DNA of 33,432 bases, taken from Aquiluna sp. (lineage in GTDB: Bacteria; Actinomycetota; Actinomycetes; Actinomycetales; Microbacteriaceae). The notes under the pieces were generated by a model. That model saw only the letters and a list, made by a program, of their open reading frames with translations. It did not search any database and was not told where the DNA came from. Both the position numbers and the translations under genes were made by a program. Shown piece by piece: positions 23,016-31,604 of the stretch (within the stretch, counting starts at the first letter, position 1; the number at the start of each line of letters is the position of its first letter). The stretch lies in the NCBI GenBank assembly GCA_028822985.1, contig JAPKCK010000012.1:1-33432 (forward strand), given 5' to 3'.

Positions 23016-24547
23016 CCAATCCGTCACAAGAGTTTGCCGCATCGCTAATTGCTGAATTTGTTTCAAGGGGTGTCAAGAACTTTTACCTAGCTCCAGGTGC
23101 AAGATCTCAGGCGCTGGCAATTGCCGCGGGCCAGCTTGCACAGGCCGGGAAACTTTCTCTGACTATTCGCCTCGATGAGCGGTCTCTAGCGTTCACAGCG
23201 CTGGGAAGGGCAATGGCAACCGGAGAGCCAAGCGTAATAATAACTACCTCCGGAACGGCCGTTGCTAATTTGCACCCCGCGGTCTTAGAGGCTCACCACA
23301 GTGGGGTTCCACTGATTTTGCTTACGGCTGACCGACCAGCTGAACTCAGGGGTGTCGGTGCGAATCAAACTACCGATCAAGTCGGCATCTTTGCTGATGT
23401 TCTGCGGGGCTCCCATGATGTGCCAGCACCAAGGCCGGGCAGCAACCATTCGACGAGCACATTGGTCGATATTGCCATTTCGCAGAGCTTGGGAGTATCC
23501 AAACAGTCAGGCCCAGTTCAGCTGAATCTTCAATTTGTGGAGCCGTTGAGTGCGAGCGAGCCAAGTGCTCTTGGTGTCCTTGCCAAGCTGACCGCAACAG
23601 CTCTGCCAGTCGCCTCAACCTCACCAGAAGAACTAGAAATTGAAGTCGATAACCACACCGTGGTTATAGCAGGCGCAGGCGCAGGGTCAGACGCGGTTCG
23701 TTTTGCTGAAAAGGCGAATCTTCCACTTTTTGCTGAGCCATCCTCAGGCGCGAGGTATGGCTCAAGTGCAATCACTGATTACGTGCAAGCCCTCGGCTCT
23801 GATTTGGCAGATCAGGTGCGCAGGGTAGTTATTTTTGGAAAGCCAACTCTTTCAAGGCCAGTCATTGCGCTCATCAAGCGCTGCAATGTCTACGTTGCTA
23901 AATCGCGACAGTTTGGCAAGTTCGACGTCGGTAAGAACGCTATCGCTACTGCTTGGCAGCTGACCCCAGGCGGCCGAGCCGATAGCGATTGGATTGCCAG
24001 CTGGAAGAACTTTCAGCCACCAACTGACCAGCGAGCGTTATTGGCCCAAGCGGTGTGGAACGCCACCAGCTCAATACCTTTGCTATTTGGTGCGTCAAAC
24101 CTGATCCGCGTTGCCGATAGGGCTGTCAAGCCTGCCGCAATAACAACCTTTGCTAACCGAGGCCTATCTGGGATCGACGGCACCGTCGCTACCGCCATTG
24201 GAATTGCCCAGGCTGGAAACGGCGTTCGAGCACTGATAGGCGACCTGACTCTAATTCACGATGTTGGATCGCTAAATAAATCTGGACTTAGAAATCTGAA
24301 TGTTCAACTCATCGTGGGAAATGATTCGGGCGGTGAGATTTTTAGAGGCCTCGAGGTTTCAAGGAATATCCCTAGCGAGCTATTTGAACAGCTGTTTATT
24401 ACCCCGCAGCAGTTATCAATAGAGGCGCTGGCCAAAGCCTTTGATTGGGAGTATTTCGAAGTTCACACAGTAACGGAGCTCGAAAAGGCCATGAAGGCCG
24501 AGGGTTTCGTGGTTATTGACTACAAGCTTTCAGCTGCAAAGGCGTAG
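23012..24547 (+). CDS. menD: SEPHCHC synthase
   Basis: Thiamine-diphosphate enzyme joining 2-oxoglutarate to isochorismate, the first committed step of menaquinone synthesis. 511 residues, slightly short for the family (about 550). Landmarks: A-P-G-A-R-S-Q-A-L (about 27-35), the R-L-D-E-R-S-L-A-F segment (about 54-62) containing the likely catalytic Glu, T-S-G-T-A-V-A-N-L-H-P-A (about 80-91), L-T-A-D-R-P-A-E-L-R (about 103-112), and a C-terminal pyrimidine-diphosphate domain with G-D-L-T-L-I-H-D and V-G-N-D-S-G-G. The GTG start overlaps the PLDc_N stop, and the end overlaps menF on the opposite strand by 28 bases. Confidence 0.94.
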   Translation: MTNPSQEFAASLIAEFVSRGVKNFYLAPGARSQALAIAAGQLAQAGKLSLTIRLDERSLAFTALGRAMATGEPSVIITTSGTAVANLHPAVLEAHHSGVPLILLTADRPAELRGVGANQTTDQVGIFADVLRGSHDVPAPRPGSNHSTSTLVDIAISQSLGVSKQSGPVQLNLQFVEPLSASEPSALGVLAKLTATALPVASTSPEELEIEVDNHTVVIAGAGAGSDAVRFAEKANLPLFAEPSSGARYGSSAITDYVQALGSDLADQVRRVVIFGKPTLSRPVIALIKRCNVYVAKSRQFGKFDVGKNAIATAWQLTPGGRADSDWIASWKNFQPPTDQRALLAQAVWNATSSIPLLFGASNLIRVADRAVKPAAITTFANRGLSGIDGTVATAIGIAQAGNGVRALIGDLTLIHDVGSLNKSGLRNLNVQLIVGNDSGGEIFRGLEVSRNIPSELFEQLFITPQQLSIEALAKAFDWEYFEVHTVTELEKAMKAEGFVVIDYKLSAAKA

Positions 24548-25716
24548 CGCACCGCTTTGAATTTCAAGTCAGTTTCGGCAAGCTCTGCTTCAGGGTCTGA
24601 CTCAGTTACTATTCCGCAGCCTGCGATGGCTCTAATCTGATGGGGCTCGATGATTCCGCCGCGAAGCGCAATTGCCAACTCGCCGTCACCGTTTGAACTC
24701 AACCAACCAACCGGTCCCGCATAACCTGCTCTGTCAAAAGGCTCCAGCTCATCGATTAGCGCCTCGGCTAACTGAGTCGGGGTTCCGGCAACCGCTGCTG
24801 TTGGATGCAGTTTGGCTATAGCGTCCAGAAGCGTCACTCCGTCTCGGAGCTCGCCCTTGACATCGGTGGCAAGATGCCAAAGGTCGGGTAGGGCGAGTGA
24901 GAACGGTTCTGAGTCTGCCTGAACAAAATCGCAAAAGGGCTCTAGCGCCTGCACCATTGAGTTGACAGCGAATTCATGCTCGTGCCTGTTTTTCTGGGAG
25001 TTGGCGAGGCCCTCGGCGATGGCCCGGTCGACATCCGGGTCGGTGCCGCGGCCGGCCGTTCCGGCTAGCACTCTGGCCGACACCTCACCATTTTGTGCTC
25101 GCAGCAGCAGCTCGGGAGATGCTCCAAAAACATCTCCAACCGCATAGGTCCAGCAATCCGGGTATCTTTCGTGAAGTCTTTTTAGGGGAATCGCCAGGTT
25201 CGGCCGGGAATCAAGCGGCATGAGTAGATCTCTGCCGATCACCACTTTTTCTAAGTCCGTAGTACTGAATGCCCCAAGGGATTTGCCAACCGCTGACTTG
25301 AATGCCTCCGCACTGAAACTGCCGTCTTGAAAAGATCCAAGCACCGGCTGCAGGTCTTTCGGCGCGGCTTCGGCGCCCTCGATTATCACTTCGAAGCCAA
25401 CGTCCCCGCGATGAACCCTTGTAACCATCGGGACATAGAGCACGCTGTCCTGGGAGCTGTTTTCGGAAAACGTGATTGAGGTAAGAGCAATAAGGCCGGC
25501 GCCGCTGATGCCTGATTGATTGTCTATTTCAGCAGTGGCGAGTATTTCTTTCCAACCAGCTGCCAGCTCTGCAACTCGGTTTTTACCCTTCGCTGCGATT
25601 TGGATTGCACTGCCCGTGCCGATAATTTGCTGATCATTCCGCAAAAACACCGATGAACCGGATAGCTCCGACTGATCCGACGCAATCATCTTGCGGATTA
25701 TTGCCTTCAAAGCCAT
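24520..25716 (-). CDS. menF: Isochorismate synthase
   Basis: Converts chorismate to isochorismate for MenD. 398 residues of the chorismate-binding family. The core signatures lie in the C-terminal two thirds: L-A-G-T-A-G-R-G (about 217-224), then K-N-R-H-E-H-E-F (about 242-249), L-H-P-T-A-A-V-A-G-T-P, R-A-G-Y-A-G-P-V-G-W, and the closing G-C-G-I-V with S-D-P-E-A-E. ATG 25716 has AAAGGG just upstream, and a TAATCT box further up could give a short leader. The gene runs against menD, overlapping it by 28 bases, so it needs its own promoter although it feeds the MenD reaction. Confidence 0.92.
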   Translation of the reverse strand: MALKAIIRKMIASDQSELSGSSVFLRNDQQIIGTGSAIQIAAKGKNRVAELAAGWKEILATAEIDNQSGISGAGLIALTSITFSENSSQDSVLYVPMVTRVHRGDVGFEVIIEGAEAAPKDLQPVLGSFQDGSFSAEAFKSAVGKSLGAFSTTDLEKVVIGRDLLMPLDSRPNLAIPLKRLHERYPDCWTYAVGDVFGASPELLLRAQNGEVSARVLAGTAGRGTDPDVDRAIAEGLANSQKNRHEHEFAVNSMVQALEPFCDFVQADSEPFSLALPDLWHLATDVKGELRDGVTLLDAIAKLHPTAAVAGTPTQLAEALIDELEPFDRAGYAGPVGWLSSNGDGELAIALRGGIIEPHQIRAIAGCGIVTESDPEAELAETDLKFKAVRYAFAAESL

Positions 25717-25816
25717 GGGTCCCTTTGCTCACAGTTCACTGAGATTATGCGAACCAGTAATGCGAGAAATAGATTTCCTCTTTAGTCTTATTGTTCAGTT
25801 TAGGTCAGGTGGTGAA

Positions 25817-26134
25817 ATGTTAATAAGGATGGTCGCGGTATCTCTACTAGCAATGCCCTTTGCCGCCATTGGATTCGCGGCTGAAGGCGACGACTTGAAG
25901 CTGGAAGAGGATTCCCACGTTGAGCATGTAGTGCCACCGGCCATGGTTGACACGCAGGTCGGGACCTTTGACAGCAAACCGGTGGATTTCAGCCAGGTTG
26001 AAATCACGACCCTCACTCCTGCGGACAAGTATGTTTCTGCAACCACGCCACTGGTAGTGGGATTAATGCTCGGGACAGTATCACTGGTGGCCTATACCCT
26101 CGTGAGTCAAAGTAACCCCAGCACTCGCGATTAG
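25817..26134 (+). CDS. Small secreted or membrane protein of unknown function
   Basis: 105 residues from ATG 25817, which has AGGTGG four bases upstream. The N terminus looks like a signal peptide (M-V-A-V-S-L-L-A-M-P-F-A-A-I-G-F-A-A), then about 50 acidic residues without cysteines, then one hydrophobic helix near the end (V-V-G-L-M-L-G-T-V-S-L-V-A-Y) and a short tail. This would place the middle part outside the cell, tied to the membrane by the C-terminal helix. I recognise no family. An upstream in-frame ATG at 25691 would start inside menF and seems unlikely. The TAG stop forms part of the menG -10 box. Confidence 0.6.
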   Translation: MLIRMVAVSLLAMPFAAIGFAAEGDDLKLEEDSHVEHVVPPAMVDTQVGTFDSKPVDFSQVEITTLTPADKYVSATTPLVVGLMLGTVSLVAYTLVSQSNPSTRD

Positions 26135-26137
26135 ACT
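26132..26137 (+). promoter_or_regulatory. -10 box, leaderless-type promoter of menG
   Basis: TAGACT, containing the stop codon of the previous gene, six bases before GTG 26144. Confidence 0.5.
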
Positions 26138-26143
26138 GGGGAC

Positions 26144-26836
26144 GTGTCTAAAGCCGACCTATCCAAATCACCCGAACAAGTTTCGAAGATGTTCGACGAC
26201 GTTGCCCATGCCTACGACAAAACCAATGATCTTTTGTCCTTCGGTCAGGCCAAGCGTTGGCGCAAGAAACTAACGGAAAAAGTCGACCCGCAATCAGGCG
26301 AAAAAATACTAGATATAGCTGCTGGGACTGGAACAAGCTCCATGGCACTAAAGCTACCCGGGGTTGAAGTTATAGCCGCTGATTTTTCTAAGGGCATGCT
26401 GGCGGAGGGCAAAAAGCGCTATCCAGAGCTTGAGTTTGTCTTTGCAGATGCGATGAAACTGCCCTTTAAGAACAATGAATTTGACGTTGTCACAATGTCA
26501 TTTGGCCTACGAAACGTTCAAGATCGAGACAAGGCTCTTGGCGAATTCCTGAGGGTTCTCAAGCCGGGTGGCCGATTGGTCATTTGTGAGTTCTCGCACG
26601 TGCCTGGGCTGCTGGGCGTTTTCTACCGCGCTTACCTAACCCTTATTTTGCCGCATGTCAGCAGACTGGCTAGCAAAACACCTGCCGCTTACAGCTATCT
26701 TTCCGAGTCAATTGTCGCTTGGCCAAAGCAGGCTGAACTAGCTAAGGATATTTCTAAGGCGGGCTTTTCTGAAACTCAATGGAAGAACTTGAGTTTCGGC
26801 GTGGTTGCTATTCATTCGGCCATAAGGGAGAAATGA
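26144..26836 (+). CDS. menG: Demethylmenaquinone methyltransferase (UbiE/MenG family)
   Basis: Adds the last methyl group of menaquinone with S-adenosylmethionine. 230 residues, usual for the family. The UbiE opening M-F-D-D-V-A-H-A-Y-D is at about 15-24. SAM motif I is I-L-D-I-A-A-G-T-G-T (about 53-62), followed by the F-A-D-A-M-K-L-P-F segment, V-T-M-S-F-G-L-R-N-V (about 119-128) and K-P-G-G-R-L-V-I-C-E-F. The GTG start follows TAGACT by six bases. The stop overlaps the ATG of the polyprenyl synthase (ATGA), linking head-group methylation and tail synthesis in one transcript. Confidence 0.94.
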   Translation: MSKADLSKSPEQVSKMFDDVAHAYDKTNDLLSFGQAKRWRKKLTEKVDPQSGEKILDIAAGTGTSSMALKLPGVEVIAADFSKGMLAEGKKRYPELEFVFADAMKLPFKNNEFDVVTMSFGLRNVQDRDKALGEFLRVLKPGGRLVICEFSHVPGLLGVFYRAYLTLILPHVSRLASKTPAAYSYLSESIVAWPKQAELAKDISKAGFSETQWKNLSFGVVAIHSAIREK

Positions 26837-27831
26837 AAATCGCACTGCCAAGCCAGCTCAAGTTGGTAACTGACAAAGCCTTGCTTTCTAGCCTCGAATC
26901 GGACCTAGCAAAAGTGGAGCAAAGGATCATCGAGGCCACGGCTCACGCTGAAGTGATGGTTGATTCGATGACGAGTCACTTGGCAAGAGCCGGTGGTAAA
27001 AGGATGCGTCCAGTATTGACCCTTCTAACCTCACACCTTGGAACCCCTGGCGGTGAAGACGTCTTAGACGCAGCAGTCGTAATGGAGATTACTCATTTAG
27101 CAACCTTGTATCACGACGATGTAATGGACCAGGCTTCCACTAGAAGGGGCGTAGACACCGCTCATATTGTTTGGGGCAATAACATCGCTATCTTGACCGG
27201 TGATCTGCTATTTGCAAGGGCATCGAACCTGGTTTCTGGACTCGGCCAAGAGGCACTGCAATTGCAGGCAAAGATTTTTGAGCAACTGGTTCTTGGACAG
27301 CTGCACGAAACGATCGGGCCAATTGATCAAGAAGATCCGGTGGATCACTACATTCAAGTGTTGAGAGACAAGACCGGATCGCTAATTGCTCTGGCCGCTC
27401 AGCTTGGTGCCATGCTCTCGGGCGCCGATTCGTCTTTTCAAAAGCCACTTGAAGAATTCGGGCAAAGTATTGGCGTTGCCTTCCAGCTAATCGATGACAT
27501 CATCGACATTGAATCCACCGAGTCACAAAGCGGCAAAGTGTCTGGAACTGACCTACTCGCGGGGGTTCCAACGCTTCCTGTGCTGCTTCTCGCTAAGCAC
27601 GATGACTCTGATTCAGTCAAGTTGCTGGCGGATATTTCATCGGGACTCGATGCCGCCTCGCTTCCTGAGGTTCTTGTGAGGCTGCGAAAGCATCCGGTCA
27701 TGGAGGAATCCAAGTTAGAAACCAAGCGTTGGGCGGAGGCAGCGATAGCGGCTATCGCACCGCTGCCAAAGGGCAAGGTTCGAACAGCACTCGAGGCATT
27801 TGCATTGGCAGTTGTCGAGCGCAAGGGTTAA
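26833..27831 (+). CDS. Long-chain polyprenyl diphosphate synthase (menaquinone tail)
   Basis: Elongates farnesyl- or geranylgeranyl-type primers with isopentenyl diphosphate to give the menaquinone side chain. 332 residues. The family motifs are G-G-K-R-M-R-P (about 55-61), the first Asp-rich motif Y-H-D-D-V-M-D (about 95-101) and the second L-I-D-D-I-I-D (about 219-225). The chain length (seven to nine units) cannot be read with certainty; position after menG supports a hepta- or octaprenyl synthase for quinones. ATG 26833 overlaps the menG stop and matches family N termini better than an upstream in-frame ATG at 26779 inside menG. Confidence 0.9.
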   Translation: MKIALPSQLKLVTDKALLSSLESDLAKVEQRIIEATAHAEVMVDSMTSHLARAGGKRMRPVLTLLTSHLGTPGGEDVLDAAVVMEITHLATLYHDDVMDQASTRRGVDTAHIVWGNNIAILTGDLLFARASNLVSGLGQEALQLQAKIFEQLVLGQLHETIGPIDQEDPVDHYIQVLRDKTGSLIALAAQLGAMLSGADSSFQKPLEEFGQSIGVAFQLIDDIIDIESTESQSGKVSGTDLLAGVPTLPVLLLAKHDDSDSVKLLADISSGLDAASLPEVLVRLRKHPVMEESKLETKRWAEAAIAAIAPLPKGKVRTALEAFALAVVERKG

Positions 27832-27877
27832 GTTACACGGGTTAGAAAACACAGTTTAGAAGAAGGATAAATAAGTA

Positions 27878-29227
27878 ATGTCAAAGCTACGTCTCGCCAT
27901 CATTGGCGCAGGTCCCGCTGGTATCTACGCGGCGGACTTGATCTTGAAGGCAGAGCGCGACTTTGAAGTATCGATCGACTTATTCGATCACCTTCCTGCC
28001 CCGTATGGGCTCGTTCGCTACGGAGTTGCTCCGGATCACCCGAGAATCAAAGGCATCATAAACGCCCTCCACGAGGTTCTCGACCGTGGAGACATTAGGT
28101 TTTTTGGCAACGTCCGATACGGCCAAGATTTGGATCTAGAAGATCTAAAAAAGCACTACAACGCGGTCATATTTGCAACCGGGGCCATCAAGGATGCCGC
28201 GTTAGCGATACCGGGCATTGATCTTGATGGCTCCTACGGAGCGGCGGACTTCGTCAACTGGTACGACGCCCATCCGGATGTTGCAAGGACTTGGCCACTA
28301 AATGCCAAAGAGGTAGCAGTAATCGGCAATGGAAACGTTGCTCTTGACGTTGCTCGCATGCTCGTAAAGCGTCCAGATGACCTTCTGGTTACAGACATTC
28401 CAGATCACGTCTACGAAGGCCTTAGGAACTCACCAGTGACCGATGTGCACGTGTTTGGTCGCCGTGGTCCAGCCCAAGTTAAGTTTTCTCCTTTGGAACT
28501 TCGCGAGGCACTACACATCGAGGGTGTTCAATCAATCGTCTATGACGAAGATTTTCAGTATGACCAGGGATCTCAAGATGCCATTGCTAGTAACAACCAG
28601 ATTCGAGTCATGGTAAAAACCCTTGAGCAGTTGCGTGAAAACCCACAGGAGCCTCAGGAGCGTAGGCTCCATCTGCACTTTTTCGCAAACCCCGTCGAAG
28701 TTATTGGCCAGGACGGCAAGGTCGCTTCACTGACCATTGAAAAGACCAAACTTGATGGCTCCGGAGGTGTGGTTACAACCGGAGAAAAAACAAGCTTTCC
28801 AATCCAGTCCATTTATCGCGCGGTCGGCTACCTTGGGTCACCTGTCGACAAGATTCCCTTCGATGCTAAATACGGGGTGATTCCCAACGAGGCCGGTCGA
28901 GTAATCGGCGAGGATGGTAAGAACCTGCAGGGTGTTTATTGCACCGGTTGGATAAAGCGGGGACCAGTAGGTCTTATTGGCCACACCAAGGCGGACGCCA
29001 TCGAGACTATTGGTAACGTCCTTCAAGATCGGGATCGATGGTGGCAACCGGAGTTTGCTGGTGAGAACCAGATTATTGAAACTTTAGAGAGTCGAAGTGT
29101 CGACTTTATGGACTGGGCCAAGTGGTTAAAGGTTAATTCCAAGGAAAAAGCTATCGGGGAAGCCCTCGGACGCGAGAGAATGAAGCTCTTCGACCGCGAC
29201 GAGATACTCGAAATCTCCAAAGGATAG
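27878..29227 (+). CDS. Ferredoxin/adrenodoxin-type NADP reductase (FprA-like)
   Basis: Transfers electrons between NADPH and ferredoxin through FAD. 449 residues with the FAD motif I-I-G-A-G-P-A-G-I-Y-A-A (about 8-19), the hallmark A-P-Y-G-L-V-R-Y-G-V-A-P-D-H (about 42-55), the NADP site V-I-G-N-G-N-V-A-L-D-V-A-R (about 149-161), and the C-terminal W-I-K-R-G-P-V-G-L-I-G segment. The length and motifs agree with mycobacterial FprA. A ribosome site AGAAGGA lies ten bases before the ATG. The MFS gene begins four bases after the stop. Confidence 0.93.
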   Translation: MSKLRLAIIGAGPAGIYAADLILKAERDFEVSIDLFDHLPAPYGLVRYGVAPDHPRIKGIINALHEVLDRGDIRFFGNVRYGQDLDLEDLKKHYNAVIFATGAIKDAALAIPGIDLDGSYGAADFVNWYDAHPDVARTWPLNAKEVAVIGNGNVALDVARMLVKRPDDLLVTDIPDHVYEGLRNSPVTDVHVFGRRGPAQVKFSPLELREALHIEGVQSIVYDEDFQYDQGSQDAIASNNQIRVMVKTLEQLRENPQEPQERRLHLHFFANPVEVIGQDGKVASLTIEKTKLDGSGGVVTTGEKTSFPIQSIYRAVGYLGSPVDKIPFDAKYGVIPNEAGRVIGEDGKNLQGVYCTGWIKRGPVGLIGHTKADAIETIGNVLQDRDRWWQPEFAGENQIIETLESRSVDFMDWAKWLKVNSKEKAIGEALGRERMKLFDRDEILEISKG

Positions 29228-29231
29228 ATAA

Positions 29232-30503
29232 GTGAAGCGTCTGCCAGGTGCCAGACTGCGGAAAGCGCAGATCGCCACCTTGGCAACCTTCGTCGCCATG
29301 GGTCACGCAGCCCTCTCTTCTGTGGCTTGGGTGCCGGAATATATTGCTCGGCTGGATGTCTCATTCGCCACCTGGGGAACAATAATTGGCTTCGGTCTCA
29401 TCGGTTCAATCACGCCACTTTTGTTCGCGTCGAGATTGCTTATGAGATATGGCTCTAGGGCTATTATCAGATTTTCAAACTACGGAGCCTTGGTCTTCTT
29501 GGTGACGCTCGCCTTTAGTAACGACCCGCTAGTTTGGTTTTTCCTAAACGCCAGCTTCGGCTTTTTCATTTCGCTGATGGGCGTGAGCGTAAATGCCGCT
29601 GCGGTCATGCTGCAAAAGCAGATCAGCATCAATGTCATGGGCAGAATGCACGCCGGCTGGAGCCTGGGAGCGGTCGCAGCTGCCATCAGCGGCGGTCTTG
29701 GAACTGTTTATCTCAGCCTCGAAATCTACCTGCTGATTGTCGGAGTGGCGACCCTCATAATTTTCGAATTCAATCTTCGTTGGCTGCTGTCTCCAACTGA
29801 GGATGGGCACCTCGAGGAAAAGGCCAATACGGTCAAGCGCAGGATCTATCAAATGCCGGCTGAGCTTCGATTGCTAGCAGTCGGTCTGTTTTTTGGCATC
29901 TATCCAGAGGTGGCGATCATCGACTGGGCGGCAGTGTTTGCAAAAGATGTCTTGAATGCAGACGTGGCACTTCGTTCCGTCCCATTCGCAGCCTTCATGA
30001 CCGGCATGATCGTCGGGCGCTTGTCGATGACTCGCTTGGCAAGAGTTTGGCACCCTCACACAATGGCGTCCCGCGGTGCTTTCTTGGCGGCTATTACTCT
30101 TTCAATTTCTGCATTGACTGCAGGTCAGTTGGCGTCGTTTAATCCCGAAATTGGTTTGATATCAACCGGTATTTTTTGGGGATTAGCCGGCCTTGGTCTT
30201 GCCCCGGTTTCGCCTGCTTTTTATTCGGCCGCCGGCCACATCCCGGGAGTTTCAACCGCTTGGGCAGTTAGCAGCCTAAGCCTTTTCAACGCGGTGATCT
30301 CAATCGTAGCTAAAACTGTGATGGGTGCACTGTCGGAGGGCATTGGGTTGTCCTTGGCTTTCTTCTTCCCGATTGTTATGGCGGTCGGGTCCGGCTTTAT
30401 TGCGGCGAGCGTTGTCAAACGTGCTCGCCGGAGCGAGCTTGATGCTGCCTACCCTGCCACTGGTCCGATCTCAATTATCGCTACCGAAGATGGTGCTAGG
30501 TAG
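29232..30503 (+). CDS. Major facilitator superfamily transporter
   Basis: 423 residues with about twelve hydrophobic helices and a charged central loop (about 195-210) dividing the protein into two halves of six helices, as usual for MFS carriers. A basic segment S-R-L-L-M-R-Y-G-S-R occupies the loop 2-3 position, and G-R-L-S-M-T-R-L-A-R its counterpart in the second half. The substrate is unknown; the sequence has the look of the sugar/drug-type exporters with a W-V-P-E-Y first loop. The start is GTG 29232, with AAAGGA nearby in the end of the previous gene. Its TAG stop is part of the manA -10 box. Confidence 0.88.
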   Translation: MKRLPGARLRKAQIATLATFVAMGHAALSSVAWVPEYIARLDVSFATWGTIIGFGLIGSITPLLFASRLLMRYGSRAIIRFSNYGALVFLVTLAFSNDPLVWFFLNASFGFFISLMGVSVNAAAVMLQKQISINVMGRMHAGWSLGAVAAAISGGLGTVYLSLEIYLLIVGVATLIIFEFNLRWLLSPTEDGHLEEKANTVKRRIYQMPAELRLLAVGLFFGIYPEVAIIDWAAVFAKDVLNADVALRSVPFAAFMTGMIVGRLSMTRLARVWHPHTMASRGAFLAAITLSISALTAGQLASFNPEIGLISTGIFWGLAGLGLAPVSPAFYSAAGHIPGVSTAWAVSSLSLFNAVISIVAKTVMGALSEGIGLSLAFFFPIVMAVGSGFIAASVVKRARRSELDAAYPATGPISIIATEDGAR

Positions 30504-30506
30504 GCT
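30501..30506 (+). promoter_or_regulatory. -10 box, leaderless-type promoter of manA
   Basis: TAGGCT, containing the stop codon of the MFS gene, six bases before GTG 30513. Confidence 0.5.
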
Positions 30507-30512
30507 TGCGAC

Positions 30513-31592
30513 GTGACTATCTTTCGGTTGACCAATGAACCTAAGGCCTATGCCTGGGGTTCGCTTGAACTGATTCCAGCCCTCAAGCGAATCGACTCAA
30601 ACGGTCAGCCGCAAGCCGAGATTTGGTTTGGCTCTCATCGATTAGACCCTTCGGAAGTCGATGATCACATTGGTGGCAACCTGCTGGAGAGAATCGGAGA
30701 ACTTCCTTACTTGGTGAAACTGTTGGCGGCTGCCAAGCCGCTGTCGATTCAGGCTCACCCATCGAAACAAAGAGCGATGGAACAATTTGCTCTAGGTGCG
30801 CCCGGTTACCAGGACGGCAACCACAAACCTGAACTAATCGTCGCGGTTTCAGAGTTCAAAGCACTTTGTGGCTTTAGGTCGAACCTGGAAGTTGCAAAGG
30901 ACATTGCGTCGTTAGCAAACAGCAACGAGATCTTTTCGGGTTGGCTTCAGGCATTCGAAAAAGAGGGGCTCAAGGGCGCTACTGAGTGGGCTTTTGATGC
31001 AAGCGACACGGTAGTCAACCAACTTGCCGCATCGAAAGATGTGCTGGGTGACGATCGGGCTCAGCTGATTGCCGAACTTGATTTGGAGTTTCCAAATGAC
31101 AATGGGCTCTTGGTGTCGGTTCTGATGAATCAGGTCACCTTGCAGCCGGGTCAAGCACTATTTTTGCCAGCTGGCAACATCCACAGTTACCTATCCGGCC
31201 TCGGGGTCGAAGTCATGGCAGCCAGTGACAACGTGCTGCGTGGGGGTCTAACCAAGAAGCCAATCGATCTTGAGGAGCTCATGCAGTTGCTCATGTTTGA
31301 GCCTCTTATAGATCCGCTGGTTCAGGCCAAGATGCTGTCACAGGGCCTAGAAGAGTATCCGGTTCCTGTTGAGGACTTTAGTGTTTATCGAGTCACGCCA
31401 AGTAGTGACTGCATGCTTGTTGATTTGGCGCTCAATGGGTCCGCAATCTTGGTGTGTGTAGCCGGCGAAATAACGCTGTCTAATTCACTTGATGAGTTGA
31501 TTCAGCTGGCTCCCGGAGAAGCGGCTTTTATGCGTGCGGCCAAATTCTTTTCGATCACCGGAAGCGGAACCGGCTACCTCGCAATTGGTTAG
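30513..31592 (+). CDS. manA: Mannose-6-phosphate isomerase, class I
   Basis: Interconverts fructose-6-phosphate and mannose-6-phosphate, feeding mannose donors for glycans. 359 residues, zinc-dependent cupin type. The A-Y-A-W-G-S opening (about 10-15) is followed by zinc ligands in S-I-Q-A-H-P-S (about 82-88) and N-H-K-P-E (about 106-110), and by the signature L-P-A-G-N-I-H-S-Y-L-S-G-L-G-V-E-V (about 219-235) with the last His and the catalytic region. The start is GTG 30513, six bases after a TAGGCT box. It is convergent with yajQ, 12 bases away. Confidence 0.94.
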   Translation: MTIFRLTNEPKAYAWGSLELIPALKRIDSNGQPQAEIWFGSHRLDPSEVDDHIGGNLLERIGELPYLVKLLAAAKPLSIQAHPSKQRAMEQFALGAPGYQDGNHKPELIVAVSEFKALCGFRSNLEVAKDIASLANSNEIFSGWLQAFEKEGLKGATEWAFDASDTVVNQLAASKDVLGDDRAQLIAELDLEFPNDNGLLVSVLMNQVTLQPGQALFLPAGNIHSYLSGLGVEVMAASDNVLRGGLTKKPIDLEELMQLLMFEPLIDPLVQAKMLSQGLEEYPVPVEDFSVYRVTPSSDCMLVDLALNGSAILVCVAGEITLSNSLDELIQLAPGEAAFMRAAKFFSITGSGTGYLAIG

Positions 31593-31603
31593 CTAAAACC
31601 TTT
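31587..31603 (+). terminator. Weak possible terminator after manA
   Basis: GGTT (31587-31590) can pair with AACC (31597-31600) around AGCTAA, followed by TTT. The stem has only four pairs and overlaps the manA stop codon, so support is low. Confidence 0.22.
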
Positions 31604-31604
31604 C

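Noticed and set aside
29023-29382. 119-codon minus-strand frame across the fprA-like/MFS junction
   Set aside because: Opposes two well-supported genes, Arg/Ser-rich chance-like composition.
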